Source of the DNA: Oscillospiraceae bacterium
GTDB lineage: Bacteria > Bacillota > Clostridia > Oscillospirales > Acutalibacteraceae
Reading direction: 5' to 3'
Length of the DNA stretch: 53,874 nucleotides
NCBI GenBank assembly: GCA_022650455.1
Contig: JALCPO010000006.1
Location: forward strand, 1 to 53,874
The position numbers were made by a program, and so were the translations under genes. Below, piece by piece: positions 43,275 to 52,824 of the stretch. The notes under the pieces were generated by a model. The model saw only the letters and a program-made list of their open reading frames with translations. It made no database searches and was not told the origin of the DNA. Positions within the stretch are counted from its first letter, which is position 1, and every line of letters starts with the position of its first letter.

Positions 43275-44528
43275 ATGCCGAAACTAGTAATCAACGGAGC
43301 GAAAAAGCTGCGGGGGGAAATCCGGATCCACGGCGCAAAAAACAGCACACTGCCGCTCATGGCGGCGTCTTTGGTCTGCGGCGGGGAATGCGTTTTACAT
43401 AACTGCCCGTCGCTGTCGGATGTGGACACATCCATACGCATTCTGCGCTACCTCGGCTGCAGCGTGACGAGCTCCGAAGGGTCCGTGGCCATTGACCCCG
43501 CGTCGGCGGACCATTTCGACATCCCGGATCATCTGATGCGCGAAATGCGCTCCTCGATTATTTTTTTGGGCGCGATTGTAAGCCGTATGGGCAGGGCGGT
43601 CCTTTCGTTTCCGGGAGGGTGCGAGCTCGGCCCGCGCCCGATCGACCTGCATCTCTCGGCGCTGCGAAAAATGGGCGTCGTCATCGACGAGGACCACGGC
43701 TGCCTGAACTGCTCGGTGCCGAACGGCTTGAAGGGCGCGGTGATTTCCCTGTCGTTCCCGAGCGTCGGCGCGACGGAAAACATCCTCATCGCGGCCGTGC
43801 TTGCGAAAGGGACCACCGTCGTCAACAACGCGGCGAGGGAGCCGGAAATCTGCGACCTGGCGGATTTTTTAAATTCCTGCGGCGCGAAGATCCGCGGGGC
43901 GGGGGAAAGCACCATCGTTGTGGAAGGCGTGAAGAGCCTGACGGGCTGCGAGCACGACGTGATTCCGGACCGCATCGCGGCGGCCACCTACCTGGCCGCC
44001 GCCGCCGCGACCGGCAGCGTCCTGACGGTGAAAAACGTGGTTCCCCGGCATCTGGAGCCGATCATCCCCGTACTTGAGGAGAGCGGCTGCCGTCTGGAGA
44101 TGGACGGGGACCGGATCCGCATTTCCGCACCCCCGCGGCTGAAACGCATCAAAAATGTGCGCACCATGCCTTACCCCGGCTTCCCCACCGACGCCCAGGC
44201 GCCGGTTATGGCCATGGCGTCGGTCGCAGAAGGAACCAGCGTCTTCGTGGAAAATATTTTCGAGAGCCGGTACAAACATGTCGGCGAGCTGCTCCGCCTC
44301 GGCGCCAATATCAAGGTGGAGGGCCGCGTGGCCATTGTGGAAGGCGTGGACCACCTTTCCGGCGCGGCCGTGGAAGCGACGGACCTGCGCGGCGGGGCGG
44401 CGCTCGTGATCGCCGGGCTCGCGGCCCAGGGCCGGACGCAGATCACGGGCCTGCACCATTTGGACCGCGGGTATGAGAAAATCGAAAGCAACCTCGCCCG
44501 GCTCGGGGCGGATATCGTAAGAATCTGA
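43275..44528 (+). CDS. murA: UDP-GlcNAc 1-carboxyvinyltransferase MurA
   Basis: A 417-residue enzyme for the first committed step of peptidoglycan synthesis. Lys22-Asn23 (HGAKNSTLPLMAAS) and the catalytic loop with Cys116 (PGGCELGPRPIDLHL) are present, so fosfomycin sensitivity is expected from the Cys. DLRGGAALVIAGLAAQG lies near residue 372. A GGGGGTG site precedes ATG 43275; the longer frame from 43095 overlaps murG. Firmicutes often have a second murA copy elsewhere. Confidence 0.95.
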   Translation: MPKLVINGAKKLRGEIRIHGAKNSTLPLMAASLVCGGECVLHNCPSLSDVDTSIRILRYLGCSVTSSEGSVAIDPASADHFDIPDHLMREMRSSIIFLGAIVSRMGRAVLSFPGGCELGPRPIDLHLSALRKMGVVIDEDHGCLNCSVPNGLKGAVISLSFPSVGATENILIAAVLAKGTTVVNNAAREPEICDLADFLNSCGAKIRGAGESTIVVEGVKSLTGCEHDVIPDRIAAATYLAAAAATGSVLTVKNVVPRHLEPIIPVLEESGCRLEMDGDRIRISAPPRLKRIKNVRTMPYPGFPTDAQAPVMAMASVAEGTSVFVENIFESRYKHVGELLRLGANIKVEGRVAIVEGVDHLSGAAVEATDLRGGAALVIAGLAAQGRTQITGLHHLDRGYEKIESNLARLGADIVRI

Positions 44529-44548
44529 CGTCCACTGGGGGAATGTTT

Positions 44549-45463
44549 ATGCGACAGGAAGTCCGGGGCGGAAAAAAAGATCCGCCGCATGATTACGGTT
44601 ACGACCGCAGAAACGGGAGTTACCGGCCCTCGCCGCGGGGCGGGATGCCGGAAGCCGATTTTGCGGCCGCCGCGCGCCGCCGGGCGTTCCGGCGGAGAAA
44701 GCACCGCCGCCGCGTTCTCACGGTTTTCTATCTGTTCCTGTTCCTGCTGGTGCTCGCCGTCGCCGCCGCCCTTTCCATGACCGTGCTGTTCCAGATCACG
44801 GATGTTTCCGTCGCCGGCTCGTCGCGGTATTCCCAACAGGAGATCATCGCGGCGAGCGGCATCCGCAAAGGGGACAACCTGTTCCTGACGAAAACCGGAA
44901 ACGTGTCCCGGGCTATCGAGCAAAAGCTCCCGTATCTCGGCACGGTGCGCGTATCCCGGAAATTCCCGTCCGGCATTGAGATCAGCGTCCGGGAGGAATC
45001 CGTCTGGGGCGCGGCGCCCTGCCAGGGCCGGTATGTGATCGTCGGCGGGGACGGGAGCGCCCTGGAGCTGGTGAAAACCCCGCCGCAGAACTGCACCGCG
45101 CTGAAGGGGCTGACGATTCGGAAAGCCGTGCCCGGACAGCCGGTGACGTACGGTACCTCCGGCGCTGGGACGGTTCTGGCACAGGTGATGGCCGCCGTGC
45201 AGAAAAGCGGGCTGCGGAACATCACGTCCGTCGATTTCACGCAGCCTTCGCGGATCCTGGTCCGGTATGAGGACCGGATTACCATCAACCTCGGCCTGCC
45301 GGCAGACCTGGACTACAAGTTCCGTTTCGCAAAAAATCTTTTGCAGAACAATATCAAGAGCACCGAGAGGGGAACTTTGAACATGACGGCGGTTTCCGAC
45401 ACCAACAAGGCGTATTTTGATCCCGAGTATGGCGAAAGCTCGTCGGGGGCCGCGAAAAAGTAA
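44549..45463 (+). CDS. ftsQ: Cell division protein FtsQ/DivIB
   Basis: A 304-residue bitopic divisome protein. A long basic cytoplasmic tail (residues 1-55) precedes one membrane segment (VFYLFLFLLVLAVAAALSMT, about 58-77), a POTRA domain (ITDVSVAGSSRYSQQEIIAA) and the FtsQ/DivIB beta domain with YLGTVRVSRKFPSGIEISV. ATG 44549 has TGGGGGA upstream; an ATG at 44543 lies too close to that site. It follows murA by 20 bp. Confidence 0.92.
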   Translation: MRQEVRGGKKDPPHDYGYDRRNGSYRPSPRGGMPEADFAAAARRRAFRRRKHRRRVLTVFYLFLFLLVLAVAAALSMTVLFQITDVSVAGSSRYSQQEIIAASGIRKGDNLFLTKTGNVSRAIEQKLPYLGTVRVSRKFPSGIEISVREESVWGAAPCQGRYVIVGGDGSALELVKTPPQNCTALKGLTIRKAVPGQPVTYGTSGAGTVLAQVMAAVQKSGLRNITSVDFTQPSRILVRYEDRITINLGLPADLDYKFRFAKNLLQNNIKSTERGTLNMTAVSDTNKAYFDPEYGESSSGAAKK

Positions 45464-45495
45464 ATATTCAATGATTCGAACGGGAAAAAAACCAA

Positions 45496-45523
45496 TTGAA
45501 TTTAACTATAAAAAGTGTATAAT
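45496..45523 (+). promoter_or_regulatory. Promoter of ftsZ
   Basis: TTGAAT (45496-45501) and TATAAT (45518-45523) are 16 nt apart in an AT-rich stretch, 62 nt before ftsZ. Confidence 0.65.
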
Positions 45524-45585
45524 TATTTCTATGGACTTGCCTTGAATTCAATATCTTCGGAGATTCGTAAGGGGGAAGCGGCGCA

Positions 45586-46689
45586 ATGCCTTTTGAAATT
45601 GACAATGATTTCGACAATATCGTGCAGATAAAAGTGGTCGGCGTCGGCGGCGGCGGCGGCAATGCGGTCGACCGCATGGTGACGGCGGGCGTGCAGGGAG
45701 TCGAGTTCATCAGCGTAAATACGGATCGGCAGGCCCTGTACCGTTCCAAGGCGACCCAGAAAATTCAGATCGGTGAAAAGGTCACGCACGGGAAGGGCGC
45801 CGGGTCGAAGCCGGAAATGGGTCAGAAAGCCGCCGACGAGAGCCGCGAGGCGATTGCGGCCGCCATCCGCGGGAGCGACATGGTGTTCATTACGGCGGGC
45901 ATGGGCGGCGGCACCGGCACCGGAGCGGCCCCGATCGTCGCGGAGATTGCGCACGACATGGGCGTTCTGACGGTCGGCATTGTGACGAAACCGTTCGATT
46001 TTGAGGGCCGGCGCCGCATGGAGCAGGCGGAGAGCGGCATTACCGCGCTGAAAGAGCACGTCGATTCCCTCGTTGTCATTCCCAACGAAAGGCTGAAGCT
46101 GGTCAGCGAGCAGCGCATTACGCTTCTGAACGCTTTCTCGGTCGCGGACGACGTCCTGCGCCAGGGCGTACAGAGCATATCCGACCTGATCAAGCTGCCG
46201 GGCCTGGTCAATCTGGACTTCGCGGACGTCACCGCCGTGATGAAGGACGCGGGCTACGCGCACATGGGCGTCGGCCGCGCGTCGGGCAAGGACAAGGCGG
46301 AAGCGGCCGCCAACATGGCGATTTCCAGCCCCCTTCTTGAAACCGCCATTAACGGCGCGAAGGGCGTCATCATCAACATTACGTCTTCCCCCGACATCGG
46401 GCTGGACGAGATCGAGACCGCTTCCTCGATGATCGCCTCCCAGGCGCACGAAGACGCGAATATCATCTGGGGCGCCGCGTTCGACGAGGATATGGACGAC
46501 GAGATGAGCGTCACGGTGATTGCGACCGGATTCCCCACAACGGGGGAGGAAGGGCAGTCCGCCCAGAAGGCGGAAGACCAGGCCGGATCGGACAAGCACC
46601 CGGACGCGAAAGCGGCCGGCCAAAAGGCCGCGCTTCCGGAGGACGACGATTTTACCGACATCATGCAGATTTTCAGCAGAAAGACCTGA
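45586..46689 (+). CDS. ftsZ: Cell division GTPase FtsZ
   Basis: The 367-residue tubulin homologue that forms the Z ring. The GTP-binding loop [14 protein letters not shown] is near residue 15, the tubulin signature [14 protein letters not shown] near 104 and the T7 loop [11 protein letters not shown] near 205. A polar linker of about 30 residues leads to a C-terminal peptide DIMQIFSRK, which differs from the common DIPxFLR form. ftsA, usually upstream, is absent here. It has its own promoter and terminator. Confidence 0.97.
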   Translation: MPFEIDNDFDNIVQIKVVGVGGGGGNAVDRMVTAGVQGVEFISVNTDRQALYRSKATQKIQIGEKVTHGKGAGSKPEMGQKAADESREAIAAAIRGSDMVFITAGMGGGTGTGAAPIVAEIAHDMGVLTVGIVTKPFDFEGRRRMEQAESGITALKEHVDSLVVIPNERLKLVSEQRITLLNAFSVADDVLRQGVQSISDLIKLPGLVNLDFADVTAVMKDAGYAHMGVGRASGKDKAEAAANMAISSPLLETAINGAKGVIINITSSPDIGLDEIETASSMIASQAHEDANIIWGAAFDEDMDDEMSVTVIATGFPTTGEEGQSAQKAEDQAGSDKHPDAKAAGQKAALPEDDDFTDIMQIFSRKT

Positions 46690-46696
46690 GTTCCGC

Positions 46697-46721
46697 GCGG
46701 GCCGCAAGGCCCGCTTTTTTT
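46697..46721 (+). terminator. Terminator after ftsZ
   Basis: GCGGGCC / GGCCCGC with a GCAA tetraloop is followed by seven T. Confidence 0.88.
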
Positions 46722-46816
46722 GTCCCCGAATCGCGGCCGAAAACGCGCGAAAAGCGATGCTGAGGCCGCTGGCGGACGGTTTTTGGAAAACAGGGCGTAA
46801 AATATCGGCCGCGTTC

Positions 46817-46844
46817 TTGCATTCTTGGGTTTCTGTGTTATAAT
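46817..46844 (+). promoter_or_regulatory. Promoter of corA
   Basis: TTGCAT (46817-46822) and TATAAT (46839-46844) are 16 nt apart, leaving a ~90-nt leader before corA. Confidence 0.65.
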
Positions 46845-46939
46845 AACCGTGTGTAACGCCGATTTTAAAGGGGGTGGCATTGTGAAACCTGACCCTTTGG
46901 GGAAATGTAGAAGAAAATTTCATAGAGGAGATGAGCACA

Positions 46940-47863
46940 ATGCTGTCCTACTACAAAACGGAAGACGGCCGCGTCATGCGGATTCCCGCATGCGAACCCG
47001 GCTGTTGGATTAACTGCGTTTCCCCGGACGACCGGGAAATCAACAGCCTGATCGCCGACTTCGGCATTGAGCCGGATTTTTTCCGCGCGGCCATGGATGA
47101 GGAGGAGTCCTCCCATATCGACCACGAGGACCAGAACACGCTGATCGTCATCGATATTCCCGTCGTGGAAAAAGAGGGAAAAAACATTTCCTACACCACC
47201 ATGCCGCTCGGCCTGATCATTACGGAGCGGAACGTCATCACGGTTTCCATCAAAGACAATCCCGTCGTCGGCGAGTTTGCCCAGGGGCTGGTGCGGGGGG
47301 TGCAGACCAACCTGAAAACCCGCTTTGTCCTTCATATCATGCTCCGCGTGGCGGCGCGCTTTTTACAGTACCTGAAACAGATCGACAAGATCAGCAATTT
47401 TGTGGAGACGGAGCTTCGCCGCTCCATGCGGAACGCGGAGCTGCTGCAGCTTTTGGATATTGAAAAATCGCTCGTTTATTTCTCGTCTTCGCTGAAAGGC
47501 AACGAGATCACGCTGGAAAAGATCATGCGCGGCAGGGTCGTCAAGCTGTACGATGAGGACCAGGACCTGCTGGAGGACGTACTGATCGAAGTGAAACAGG
47601 CGATCGAGATGTCCAATATTTATCTGAATATTCTGAGCGGGACGATGGACGCATCCTCTTCGGTGATTTCCAATAACCTGAACATCATCATGAAAACGCT
47701 CGTGTCCCTCGTCCTGCTGATTTCCATTCCCATGATCGTTTTAAGCCTGTACGGCATGAATGTCGGCAATATCCCCATTGCGAACTTCTGGTTCCCGGCG
47801 GTGCTGTCGGCGGTTCTTGCGGCAGGCGCGTTCCTCGCGCTGAAGAAGAAACGAATGCTGTGA
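46940..47863 (+). CDS. corA: CorA family magnesium/divalent cation transporter
   Basis: A 307-residue channel-type transporter with a long N-terminal cytoplasmic domain (residues 1-245) and two C-terminal membrane segments. The first ends in the selectivity motif YGMNVGN near residue 275. The C-terminus is basic (LKKKRML). ATG 46940 was chosen because GGAG lies 9 nt before it; ATG 46931 directly abuts that site. It is of the CorA type common in Clostridia. Confidence 0.93.
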   Translation: MLSYYKTEDGRVMRIPACEPGCWINCVSPDDREINSLIADFGIEPDFFRAAMDEEESSHIDHEDQNTLIVIDIPVVEKEGKNISYTTMPLGLIITERNVITVSIKDNPVVGEFAQGLVRGVQTNLKTRFVLHIMLRVAARFLQYLKQIDKISNFVETELRRSMRNAELLQLLDIEKSLVYFSSSLKGNEITLEKIMRGRVVKLYDEDQDLLEDVLIEVKQAIEMSNIYLNILSGTMDASSSVISNNLNIIMKTLVSLVLLISIPMIVLSLYGMNVGNIPIANFWFPAVLSAVLAAGAFLALKKKRML

Positions 47864-47898
47864 ACGTGCGGACGGAAACGCGGCTCTGCCGCGCATCG

Positions 47899-47931
47899 AA
47901 CAGGGGGACCGCGGTGCGGTTCCCTGTTTTT
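47899..47931 (+). terminator. Terminator after corA
   Basis: AACAGGGGGACCGC pairs with GCGGTTCCCTGTT (one bulge) and five T follow. Confidence 0.8.
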
Positions 47932-47965
47932 GTCATCGGCCCGTGCGGTTGGGAGGTAATACCGG

Positions 47966-48502
47966 ATGAGTGAATTTGCGATCAATACGAAAGATATGGC
48001 CCGGGCGGCGGAAAAGCTGCGCGCCGGGGACCGGGTCCTTCTGAGCGGGACGGTCTACACCGCCCGCGACGCCGCGCACAAGCGGATCTGCGCGATGCTG
48101 GACCGGGGGGAAAAGCCGCCGTTCGCCATCGACGGGGCGACCGTTTACTACGCAGGCCCGACCCCGACCCCGCCGGGCCTGCCGATCGGCTCCTGCGGGC
48201 CGACGACTTCCGCGCGGATGGACGCCTTCACGCCCCGCCTGCTGGACCTCGGCCTGAAAGGCATGGTCGGCAAGGGCGACCGCTCGCGGGAAGTGGCGGA
48301 CGCCATCCGCCGCAACCGCGCCGTCTACCTCTGCGCCGTCGGCGGGGCGGGGGCCCTCGCGGCGAAATGTGTCGTGTCGCTGAAAGTCATCGCGTTCGAC
48401 GACCTGGGCTGCGAATCGGTCAAAAAGCTGGAAATAAAGAATTTTCCGCTCCTTGTCGCCGTCGACTGCCACGGCGGGAACCTGTTCGAGGCCGCAAAAT
48501 GA
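47966..48502 (+). CDS. fumB: Fumarate hydratase (class I) beta subunit, alone
   Basis: A 178-residue beta-type subunit of class I fumarate/L-tartrate dehydratase. Family motifs are GDRVLLSGTVYTARDAAHKR near residue 21, YYAGPTPTPPGLPIGSCGPT near 61, MVGKGDRSREV near 101 and VGGAGALAAKCV near 126. The enzyme normally needs an alpha subunit holding the [4Fe-4S] cluster, usually encoded directly upstream; here corA and a terminator precede instead. GGGAGGTAA gives a strong start. It overlaps the cation exporter gene by 4 bp. Confidence 0.9.
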   Translation: MSEFAINTKDMARAAEKLRAGDRVLLSGTVYTARDAAHKRICAMLDRGEKPPFAIDGATVYYAGPTPTPPGLPIGSCGPTTSARMDAFTPRLLDLGLKGMVGKGDRSREVADAIRRNRAVYLCAVGGAGALAAKCVVSLKVIAFDDLGCESVKKLEIKNFPLLVAVDCHGGNLFEAAK

Positions 48503-49686
48503 CCCGGTTCCTGATCCGCCTGTTCATCAAGAATTACAACGACACGGACGACAATGAAGTCCGGCAGAAATACGGAAAATTTTCCGGAGCCGTCGGCATC
48601 GGGACGAATCTGCTGCTGTTTATCGTCAAGATCATCGCCGGGACGCTTTCCAACAGTATCGCCATTACCGCCGACGCGGTGAACAACCTGGGCGATTTCG
48701 CCTCGTCGCTCATCACCCTTTTCGGGTTCAAAATGGCATCCAAGCCGGCGGACCGCGAACATCCCTACGGCCACGCGCGCATCGAGTATATCAGCGGCCT
48801 GTTCGTTTCCATCCTGATTTTCATCGTGGGGTTCCAGTTCGCGCAGACTTCCGTGGGGAAGATCATCCACCCGCAGAACACGAACTTTTCCCTGATTGCC
48901 GCCGGAATCCTGGCGCTCTCCATCCTGCTGAAGCTCTGGCAGGGCGCGTTTTACCGCACCGTGGGCAAACGGATCCATTCCGACGCGCTTCTGGCGTCCG
49001 CGGCGGACAGCCGGAGCGACGTGTTTTCCACCCTGGTCGTTCTGACCGGCGCGTTTATCACCCGGTTTACCGGCTACAATCTGGACGGCTACATGGGCAT
49101 TGCCGTGGCCGTGCTGGTAATGGTCACCGGCTACCAGCTGATCCGCGAGACGAGCGGCCCGCTTCTCGGCGAGGCGCCCTCGACGGAGCTGGTGGACGAT
49201 ATTTACCACACGATCCGGGAAAAAGAGGGAATCCTCGGCGTCCACGACCTGACGGTCCACAATTACGGGCCGGGGCGCTGCTTCGCGTCGATCCACTGCG
49301 AGGTTCCCGCCGAACAGAACATCCTGATCAGCCACGACCTGATCGACAACATCGAGCGGGAGTTCCTCACCCGGAAGGGCATCCACCTTGTCATCCATAT
49401 GGACCCGATCATTACCGACGACGAGCGCACCAACCGCCTCAGGGAAAAAGTCCACGACGCGGTCGTGGCAATTTCGCCGGAGATCACCATGCATGACTTC
49501 CGCGTCGTCTGGGGCACGACCCACGCCAACCTTGTGTTCGACGTCTGCGTCCCGTTCGGGTTCGCATTGAGCGACCAGAGGGTCGTCGATGCGGTCACGG
49601 AAGCGATCCGCCGCATCAATCCCCACTATTACGCGGTCGTGACCGTGGACCACGATTATGTCCCCGCCGGGGACAACGGCGACTGA
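48499..49686 (+). CDS. Cation diffusion facilitator (CDF) family transporter
   Basis: A 395-residue metal/proton antiporter with six membrane segments and the CDF zinc-site pattern: SIAITADAVNNLGDF near residue 53 and HSDALLASAADSRSDVFST near 158 (HxxxD/DxxxD type). The C-terminal cytoplasmic domain is longer than usual, about 185 residues rather than the usual ~90, with HDLTVHNYGP then DPIITDDERT. The metal could be Mn, Fe or Zn. The ATG overlaps the fumarase-subunit stop. Confidence 0.9.
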   Translation: MTRFLIRLFIKNYNDTDDNEVRQKYGKFSGAVGIGTNLLLFIVKIIAGTLSNSIAITADAVNNLGDFASSLITLFGFKMASKPADREHPYGHARIEYISGLFVSILIFIVGFQFAQTSVGKIIHPQNTNFSLIAAGILALSILLKLWQGAFYRTVGKRIHSDALLASAADSRSDVFSTLVVLTGAFITRFTGYNLDGYMGIAVAVLVMVTGYQLIRETSGPLLGEAPSTELVDDIYHTIREKEGILGVHDLTVHNYGPGRCFASIHCEVPAEQNILISHDLIDNIEREFLTRKGIHLVIHMDPIITDDERTNRLREKVHDAVVAISPEITMHDFRVVWGTTHANLVFDVCVPFGFALSDQRVVDAVTEAIRRINPHYYAVVTVDHDYVPAGDNGD

Positions 49687-49714
49687 AGGCAACAAAAAAT
49701 TCACATTTGCTCTC

Positions 49715-49743
49715 TTGCAATTTTCGGAGAGATGGTTTATGAT
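49715..49743 (+). promoter_or_regulatory. Promoter of htpG
   Basis: TTGCAA (49715-49720) and TATGAT (49738-49743) are 17 nt apart. The CIRCE element begins 4 nt after the -10. Confidence 0.78.
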
Positions 49744-49747
49744 GGGA

Positions 49748-49774
49748 TTAGCACTTGAACTATACGAGTGCTAA
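49748..49774 (+). promoter_or_regulatory. CIRCE operator (HrcA-binding)
   Basis: TTAGCACTT-N9-GAGTGCTAA differs from the CIRCE consensus TTAGCACTC-N9-GAGTGCTAA at one position. It lies over the expected transcription start of htpG, ideal for HrcA repression. Confidence 0.93.
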
Positions 49775-49797
49775 TCCTTTTTTGAGAGGGGAACGCC

Positions 49798-51687
49798 ATG
49801 GCAGCCAAACAGTTTAAAACCGAATCCAAGCGCATTTTAAACCTGATGATCCATTCCATTTATACGCACAAGGAAATTTTTCTGCGCGAATTGATTTCCA
49901 ATGCGAGCGACGCGATCGACAAGCTGTATTATAAGGCCCTCACAGACGGGAACACGGGCCTGAACCGGGACGATTTCGTCATCCGCCTGATTCCGGATAA
50001 GGAAAAGGGGACGCTGACGATTACCGACAACGGCTGCGGCATGACGAAGGACGAGCTGGAGACGAACCTCGGCACGATCGCGAAAAGCGGTTCCCTGAAC
50101 TTCAAGCAGGACATGCAGAAGAAAGAGGACATTGAGATCATCGGGCAGTTCGGCGTGGGCTTTTATTCCGCCTTTATGGTCAGCGAGCATGTGACTGTCG
50201 CCAGCAGGGCGTACGGCAGCGACGAAGCCTGGAAATGGGAATCTTCGGGCGCCGAGGGCTACACGGTGGAGCCGTGCGAAAAGGCGGAGTACGGCACGGA
50301 AATTGTCCTGAAGCTGAAGCCCGACACCGACGACGAAAAATACAGCCAGTTTCTCGACACCTACCGCCTGAAGAGCCTGGTGAAGAAATACTCGGACTAT
50401 ATCCGCTACCCCATCAAAATGGATGTGGAGAAGAGCCGCCCGAAGGAAGGCAGCAAGGACGAGTACGAAACCTACACGGAAAACGAGACGCTGAACAGCA
50501 TGGTCCCGCTCTGGCGCAAGAACAAGAACGAGATTACCGAAGAACAGTACAACCAGTTCTATAAGGACAAGTTTTCCGATTACGAAAATCCGGCGAAGAC
50601 CATCCATATGTATGCGGAGGGCGTTTCCACTTTCCACGCGCTGATGTATATTCCGGCGCACGCCCCGTTCAACTTTTATACGCGGGACTATGAAAAGGGC
50701 CTGCAGCTTTATTCCAACGGCGTCCTGATTATGGACAAGTGCGCCGACCTGATCCCCGACTATTTCAGTTTTGTGCGCGGCCTTGTGGATTCGCAGGATC
50801 TTTCGCTGAATATTTCCCGCGAAATGCTCCAGCACGACCGCCAGCTGAAGCTGATCGCCGAGCGGCTGGAAAAGAAGATCCGTTCCGAGCTCGAAACCAT
50901 GCTGAAAAACAAGCGCGAGGATTACGAAAAATTCTTCAAAAACTTCGGTCTGCAGCTGAAATACGGCATTTACCAGGATTACGGGATGCACAAGGACGTC
51001 CTGAAGGACCTGCTGCTGTTCTACTCGTCCACCGAGAAAAAGATGGTGACGCTGAAGGAATACGCCGGCCGCATGAAGGAAAGCCAGAAGTACATTTATT
51101 ACGCCTGCGGCGATTCGGTGGACCGGGTGGACAAGCTCCCGCAGACCGAAGCGGTCAAGGACCACGGCTGCGAGATCCTGTATATGACGGACCCGGTCGA
51201 CGAATTCGCGGTCTCCATGCTGGCGAAATACGGCGACAAGGAGTTCAAGTCCGTCTCCGCCGACGACCTCGGGCTTGAGACGGAGGAGGAAAAGAAGGAA
51301 GCCGCCAAAAAGGTGGAGGAAAACAAGGACATGCTCGCGTTCCTCAAGGATTCTCTCAAGGGCAAGGTCAGCAACGTGATCCTGTCGCAGAAGCTGAAAA
51401 CGCACCCGGTTTGCCTTTCCACCAACGGCGCGATTTCCATGGAAATGGAAAAGGTCCTGAATTCCATGCCGAACGCGGAGAAGGAAAAGGTAAAGGCGCA
51501 GCGCGTTTTGGAGATCAACGCGTCCCACCCGATTTTCCAGAAGCTCTGCGACCTGTACCGGGACGACAGGGACAAGCTGAAGCAATACGCTTCCCTGCTT
51601 TACACGCAGGCGCTTTTGATCGAGGGCGTGCCGATCGAGGATCCGGTGGAATTTTCCAACCAGGTCTGCGGCCTGATGATTCAGTAA
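49798..51687 (+). CDS. htpG: Molecular chaperone HtpG (Hsp90)
   Basis: A full-length 629-residue bacterial Hsp90. The GHKL ATPase domain has [16 protein letters not shown] near residue 25, [11 protein letters not shown] near 79 and [13 protein letters not shown] near 118. The middle domain contains [17 protein letters not shown] near 330, and the C-terminal dimerisation domain ends near [26 protein letters not shown] precedes the ATG. The CIRCE site upstream predicts heat induction through HrcA. Confidence 0.98.
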   Translation: MAAKQFKTESKRILNLMIHSIYTHKEIFLRELISNASDAIDKLYYKALTDGNTGLNRDDFVIRLIPDKEKGTLTITDNGCGMTKDELETNLGTIAKSGSLNFKQDMQKKEDIEIIGQFGVGFYSAFMVSEHVTVASRAYGSDEAWKWESSGAEGYTVEPCEKAEYGTEIVLKLKPDTDDEKYSQFLDTYRLKSLVKKYSDYIRYPIKMDVEKSRPKEGSKDEYETYTENETLNSMVPLWRKNKNEITEEQYNQFYKDKFSDYENPAKTIHMYAEGVSTFHALMYIPAHAPFNFYTRDYEKGLQLYSNGVLIMDKCADLIPDYFSFVRGLVDSQDLSLNISREMLQHDRQLKLIAERLEKKIRSELETMLKNKREDYEKFFKNFGLQLKYGIYQDYGMHKDVLKDLLLFYSSTEKKMVTLKEYAGRMKESQKYIYYACGDSVDRVDKLPQTEAVKDHGCEILYMTDPVDEFAVSMLAKYGDKEFKSVSADDLGLETEEEKKEAAKKVEENKDMLAFLKDSLKGKVSNVILSQKLKTHPVCLSTNGAISMEMEKVLNSMPNAEKEKVKAQRVLEINASHPIFQKLCDLYRDDRDKLKQYASLLYTQALLIEGVPIEDPVEFSNQVCGLMIQ

Positions 51688-51703
51688 ATTTCCGGGCAGT
51701 TCG

Positions 51704-51739
51704 GGCTCCGGACGGATTTTTCCGCCGGGGCCTTTTTTT
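51704..51739 (+). terminator. Terminator after htpG
   Basis: GGCTCCGGACGGA pairs imperfectly with TCCGCCGGGGCC around a TTTT loop, and seven T follow. Confidence 0.75.
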
Positions 51740-51911
51740 GCGTCCCGGCGGACGGGTATCCCGGGTCCTGCTGCGGCAAAAGAGCGGAAAATCGGATAAT
51801 TCATTGTACCAAGTACCATTATCATTATGGCAAAACGCACAAAAATATAAAATAAACTTTAGCATAAGATACAAATCGTCGGCAATTTCTGTCAAAACAA
51901 GCCAAGAGGAC

Positions 51912-51940
51912 TGGAAAAAGGCGCCATAATATTGTATAAT
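51912..51940 (+). promoter_or_regulatory. Possible promoter of the bactofilin gene
   Basis: A perfect TATAAT (51935-51940) lies 17 nt after a weak -35 TGGAAA (51912-51917). The rest of the 278-nt gap from 51740 is AT-rich and holds no gene that I can see. Confidence 0.45.
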
Positions 51941-52017
51941 TGAAAAAATCTTGCGTTTTCCTGCATCTTGCTTCAATAGAATCCTTTGCTTGACAGAAAA
52001 TTAGGAGGTAAGAAGAA

Positions 52018-52761
52018 ATGGACGCTGCAGCCAATAGCGGCCGACTTACGCACATGATGAAACGAATCTGGAACGGGCCGGAAGAGGCGGGGGAGTCGGC
52101 GCGAATGCAGCCGGAACCGTCGGGCGGACCGGGGCCGAACCGTTCCGGCTTTGCACCGCGCGGCGAAACATACGGCGGGAATATGGATTCCGGGAATCCG
52201 TTTCCGGATCGGCAGACCCGGCAGGACAGGCAGCCGGAAAATCAGGATTTCAGCGTCAGCCTGGAAAATGCAACGGTCATCTCCAAGGGTACGGTAATCA
52301 CGGGCGACATCAAGTCCGACGGCGATATTGAGATGGACGGGACGGTCACGGGGAGCATCAGCACGTCGGGCCGGGTGAAAATCAACGGCAAGCAGAACGG
52401 GAACGTCGAGGGCTCTTCCGTCACTCTTTCCACCTGTGCCGTCCGCGGAAGCATCAGCGCGGCGGAAGATATCTCGGTGGACAGCGACTCGGTGGTTGTG
52501 GGTGACATCAAGTGCGGAAACCTCACCTTCGACGGGAAGCTCAAGGGCAACGTCCATGTGATGGGAAACGTCAACTGCAAGGGCAACGCGATCATCATCG
52601 GCGACATCACATCCACTACCATTACGGTGGACAGCGGCGCCAAGCTGCAGGGCAAGGTCCAGATTTCGGATGGAAGCATCGAGGAAACCGGCCTGCCGGA
52701 CGAATTCGGCCCGGCCAAGCCGGCGGAAGCCGTACCGGCCGAACCCAAGCCGGAGAAATAA
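52018..52761 (+). CDS. Bactofilin (polymer-forming cytoskeletal protein)
   Basis: A 247-residue protein. The polar N-terminal tail of about 75 residues is probably disordered (rich in Pro, Gly, Asn). The bactofilin beta-helix follows (ATVISKGTVITGDIKSDGDI near residue 85, then repeated G-x-[IV] turns to about 222), and a Pro/Ala/Glu tail ends it. Bactofilins self-assemble without nucleotides and organise wall enzymes or spore structures. AGGAGGTAAGAAGAA precedes the ATG. A shared terminator separates it from the converging DUF3810 gene. Confidence 0.93.
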   Translation: MDAAANSGRLTHMMKRIWNGPEEAGESARMQPEPSGGPGPNRSGFAPRGETYGGNMDSGNPFPDRQTRQDRQPENQDFSVSLENATVISKGTVITGDIKSDGDIEMDGTVTGSISTSGRVKINGKQNGNVEGSSVTLSTCAVRGSISAAEDISVDSDSVVVGDIKCGNLTFDGKLKGNVHVMGNVNCKGNAIIIGDITSTTITVDSGAKLQGKVQISDGSIEETGLPDEFGPAKPAEAVPAEPKPEK

Positions 52762-52776
52762 GCGAATGGACAGCGG

Positions 52777-52815
52777 AAAGCGCGGAGCGGGAATTTCCCG
52801 CCCGCGCTTTTTCTG
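52777..52815. terminator. Bidirectional terminator between bactofilin and DUF3810 genes
   Basis: AAAGCGCGGAGCGGGAA pairs with TTTCCCGCCCGCGCTTT with one bulge, and T-rich flanks lie on both sides. Confidence 0.78.
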
Positions 52816-52824
52816 CCGGCACCG

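Noticed and set aside
49837-51840. A 667-codon minus-strand open frame opposite htpG
   Set aside because: htpG is intact with CIRCE, promoter and ribosome site; the opposite frame is a shadow.
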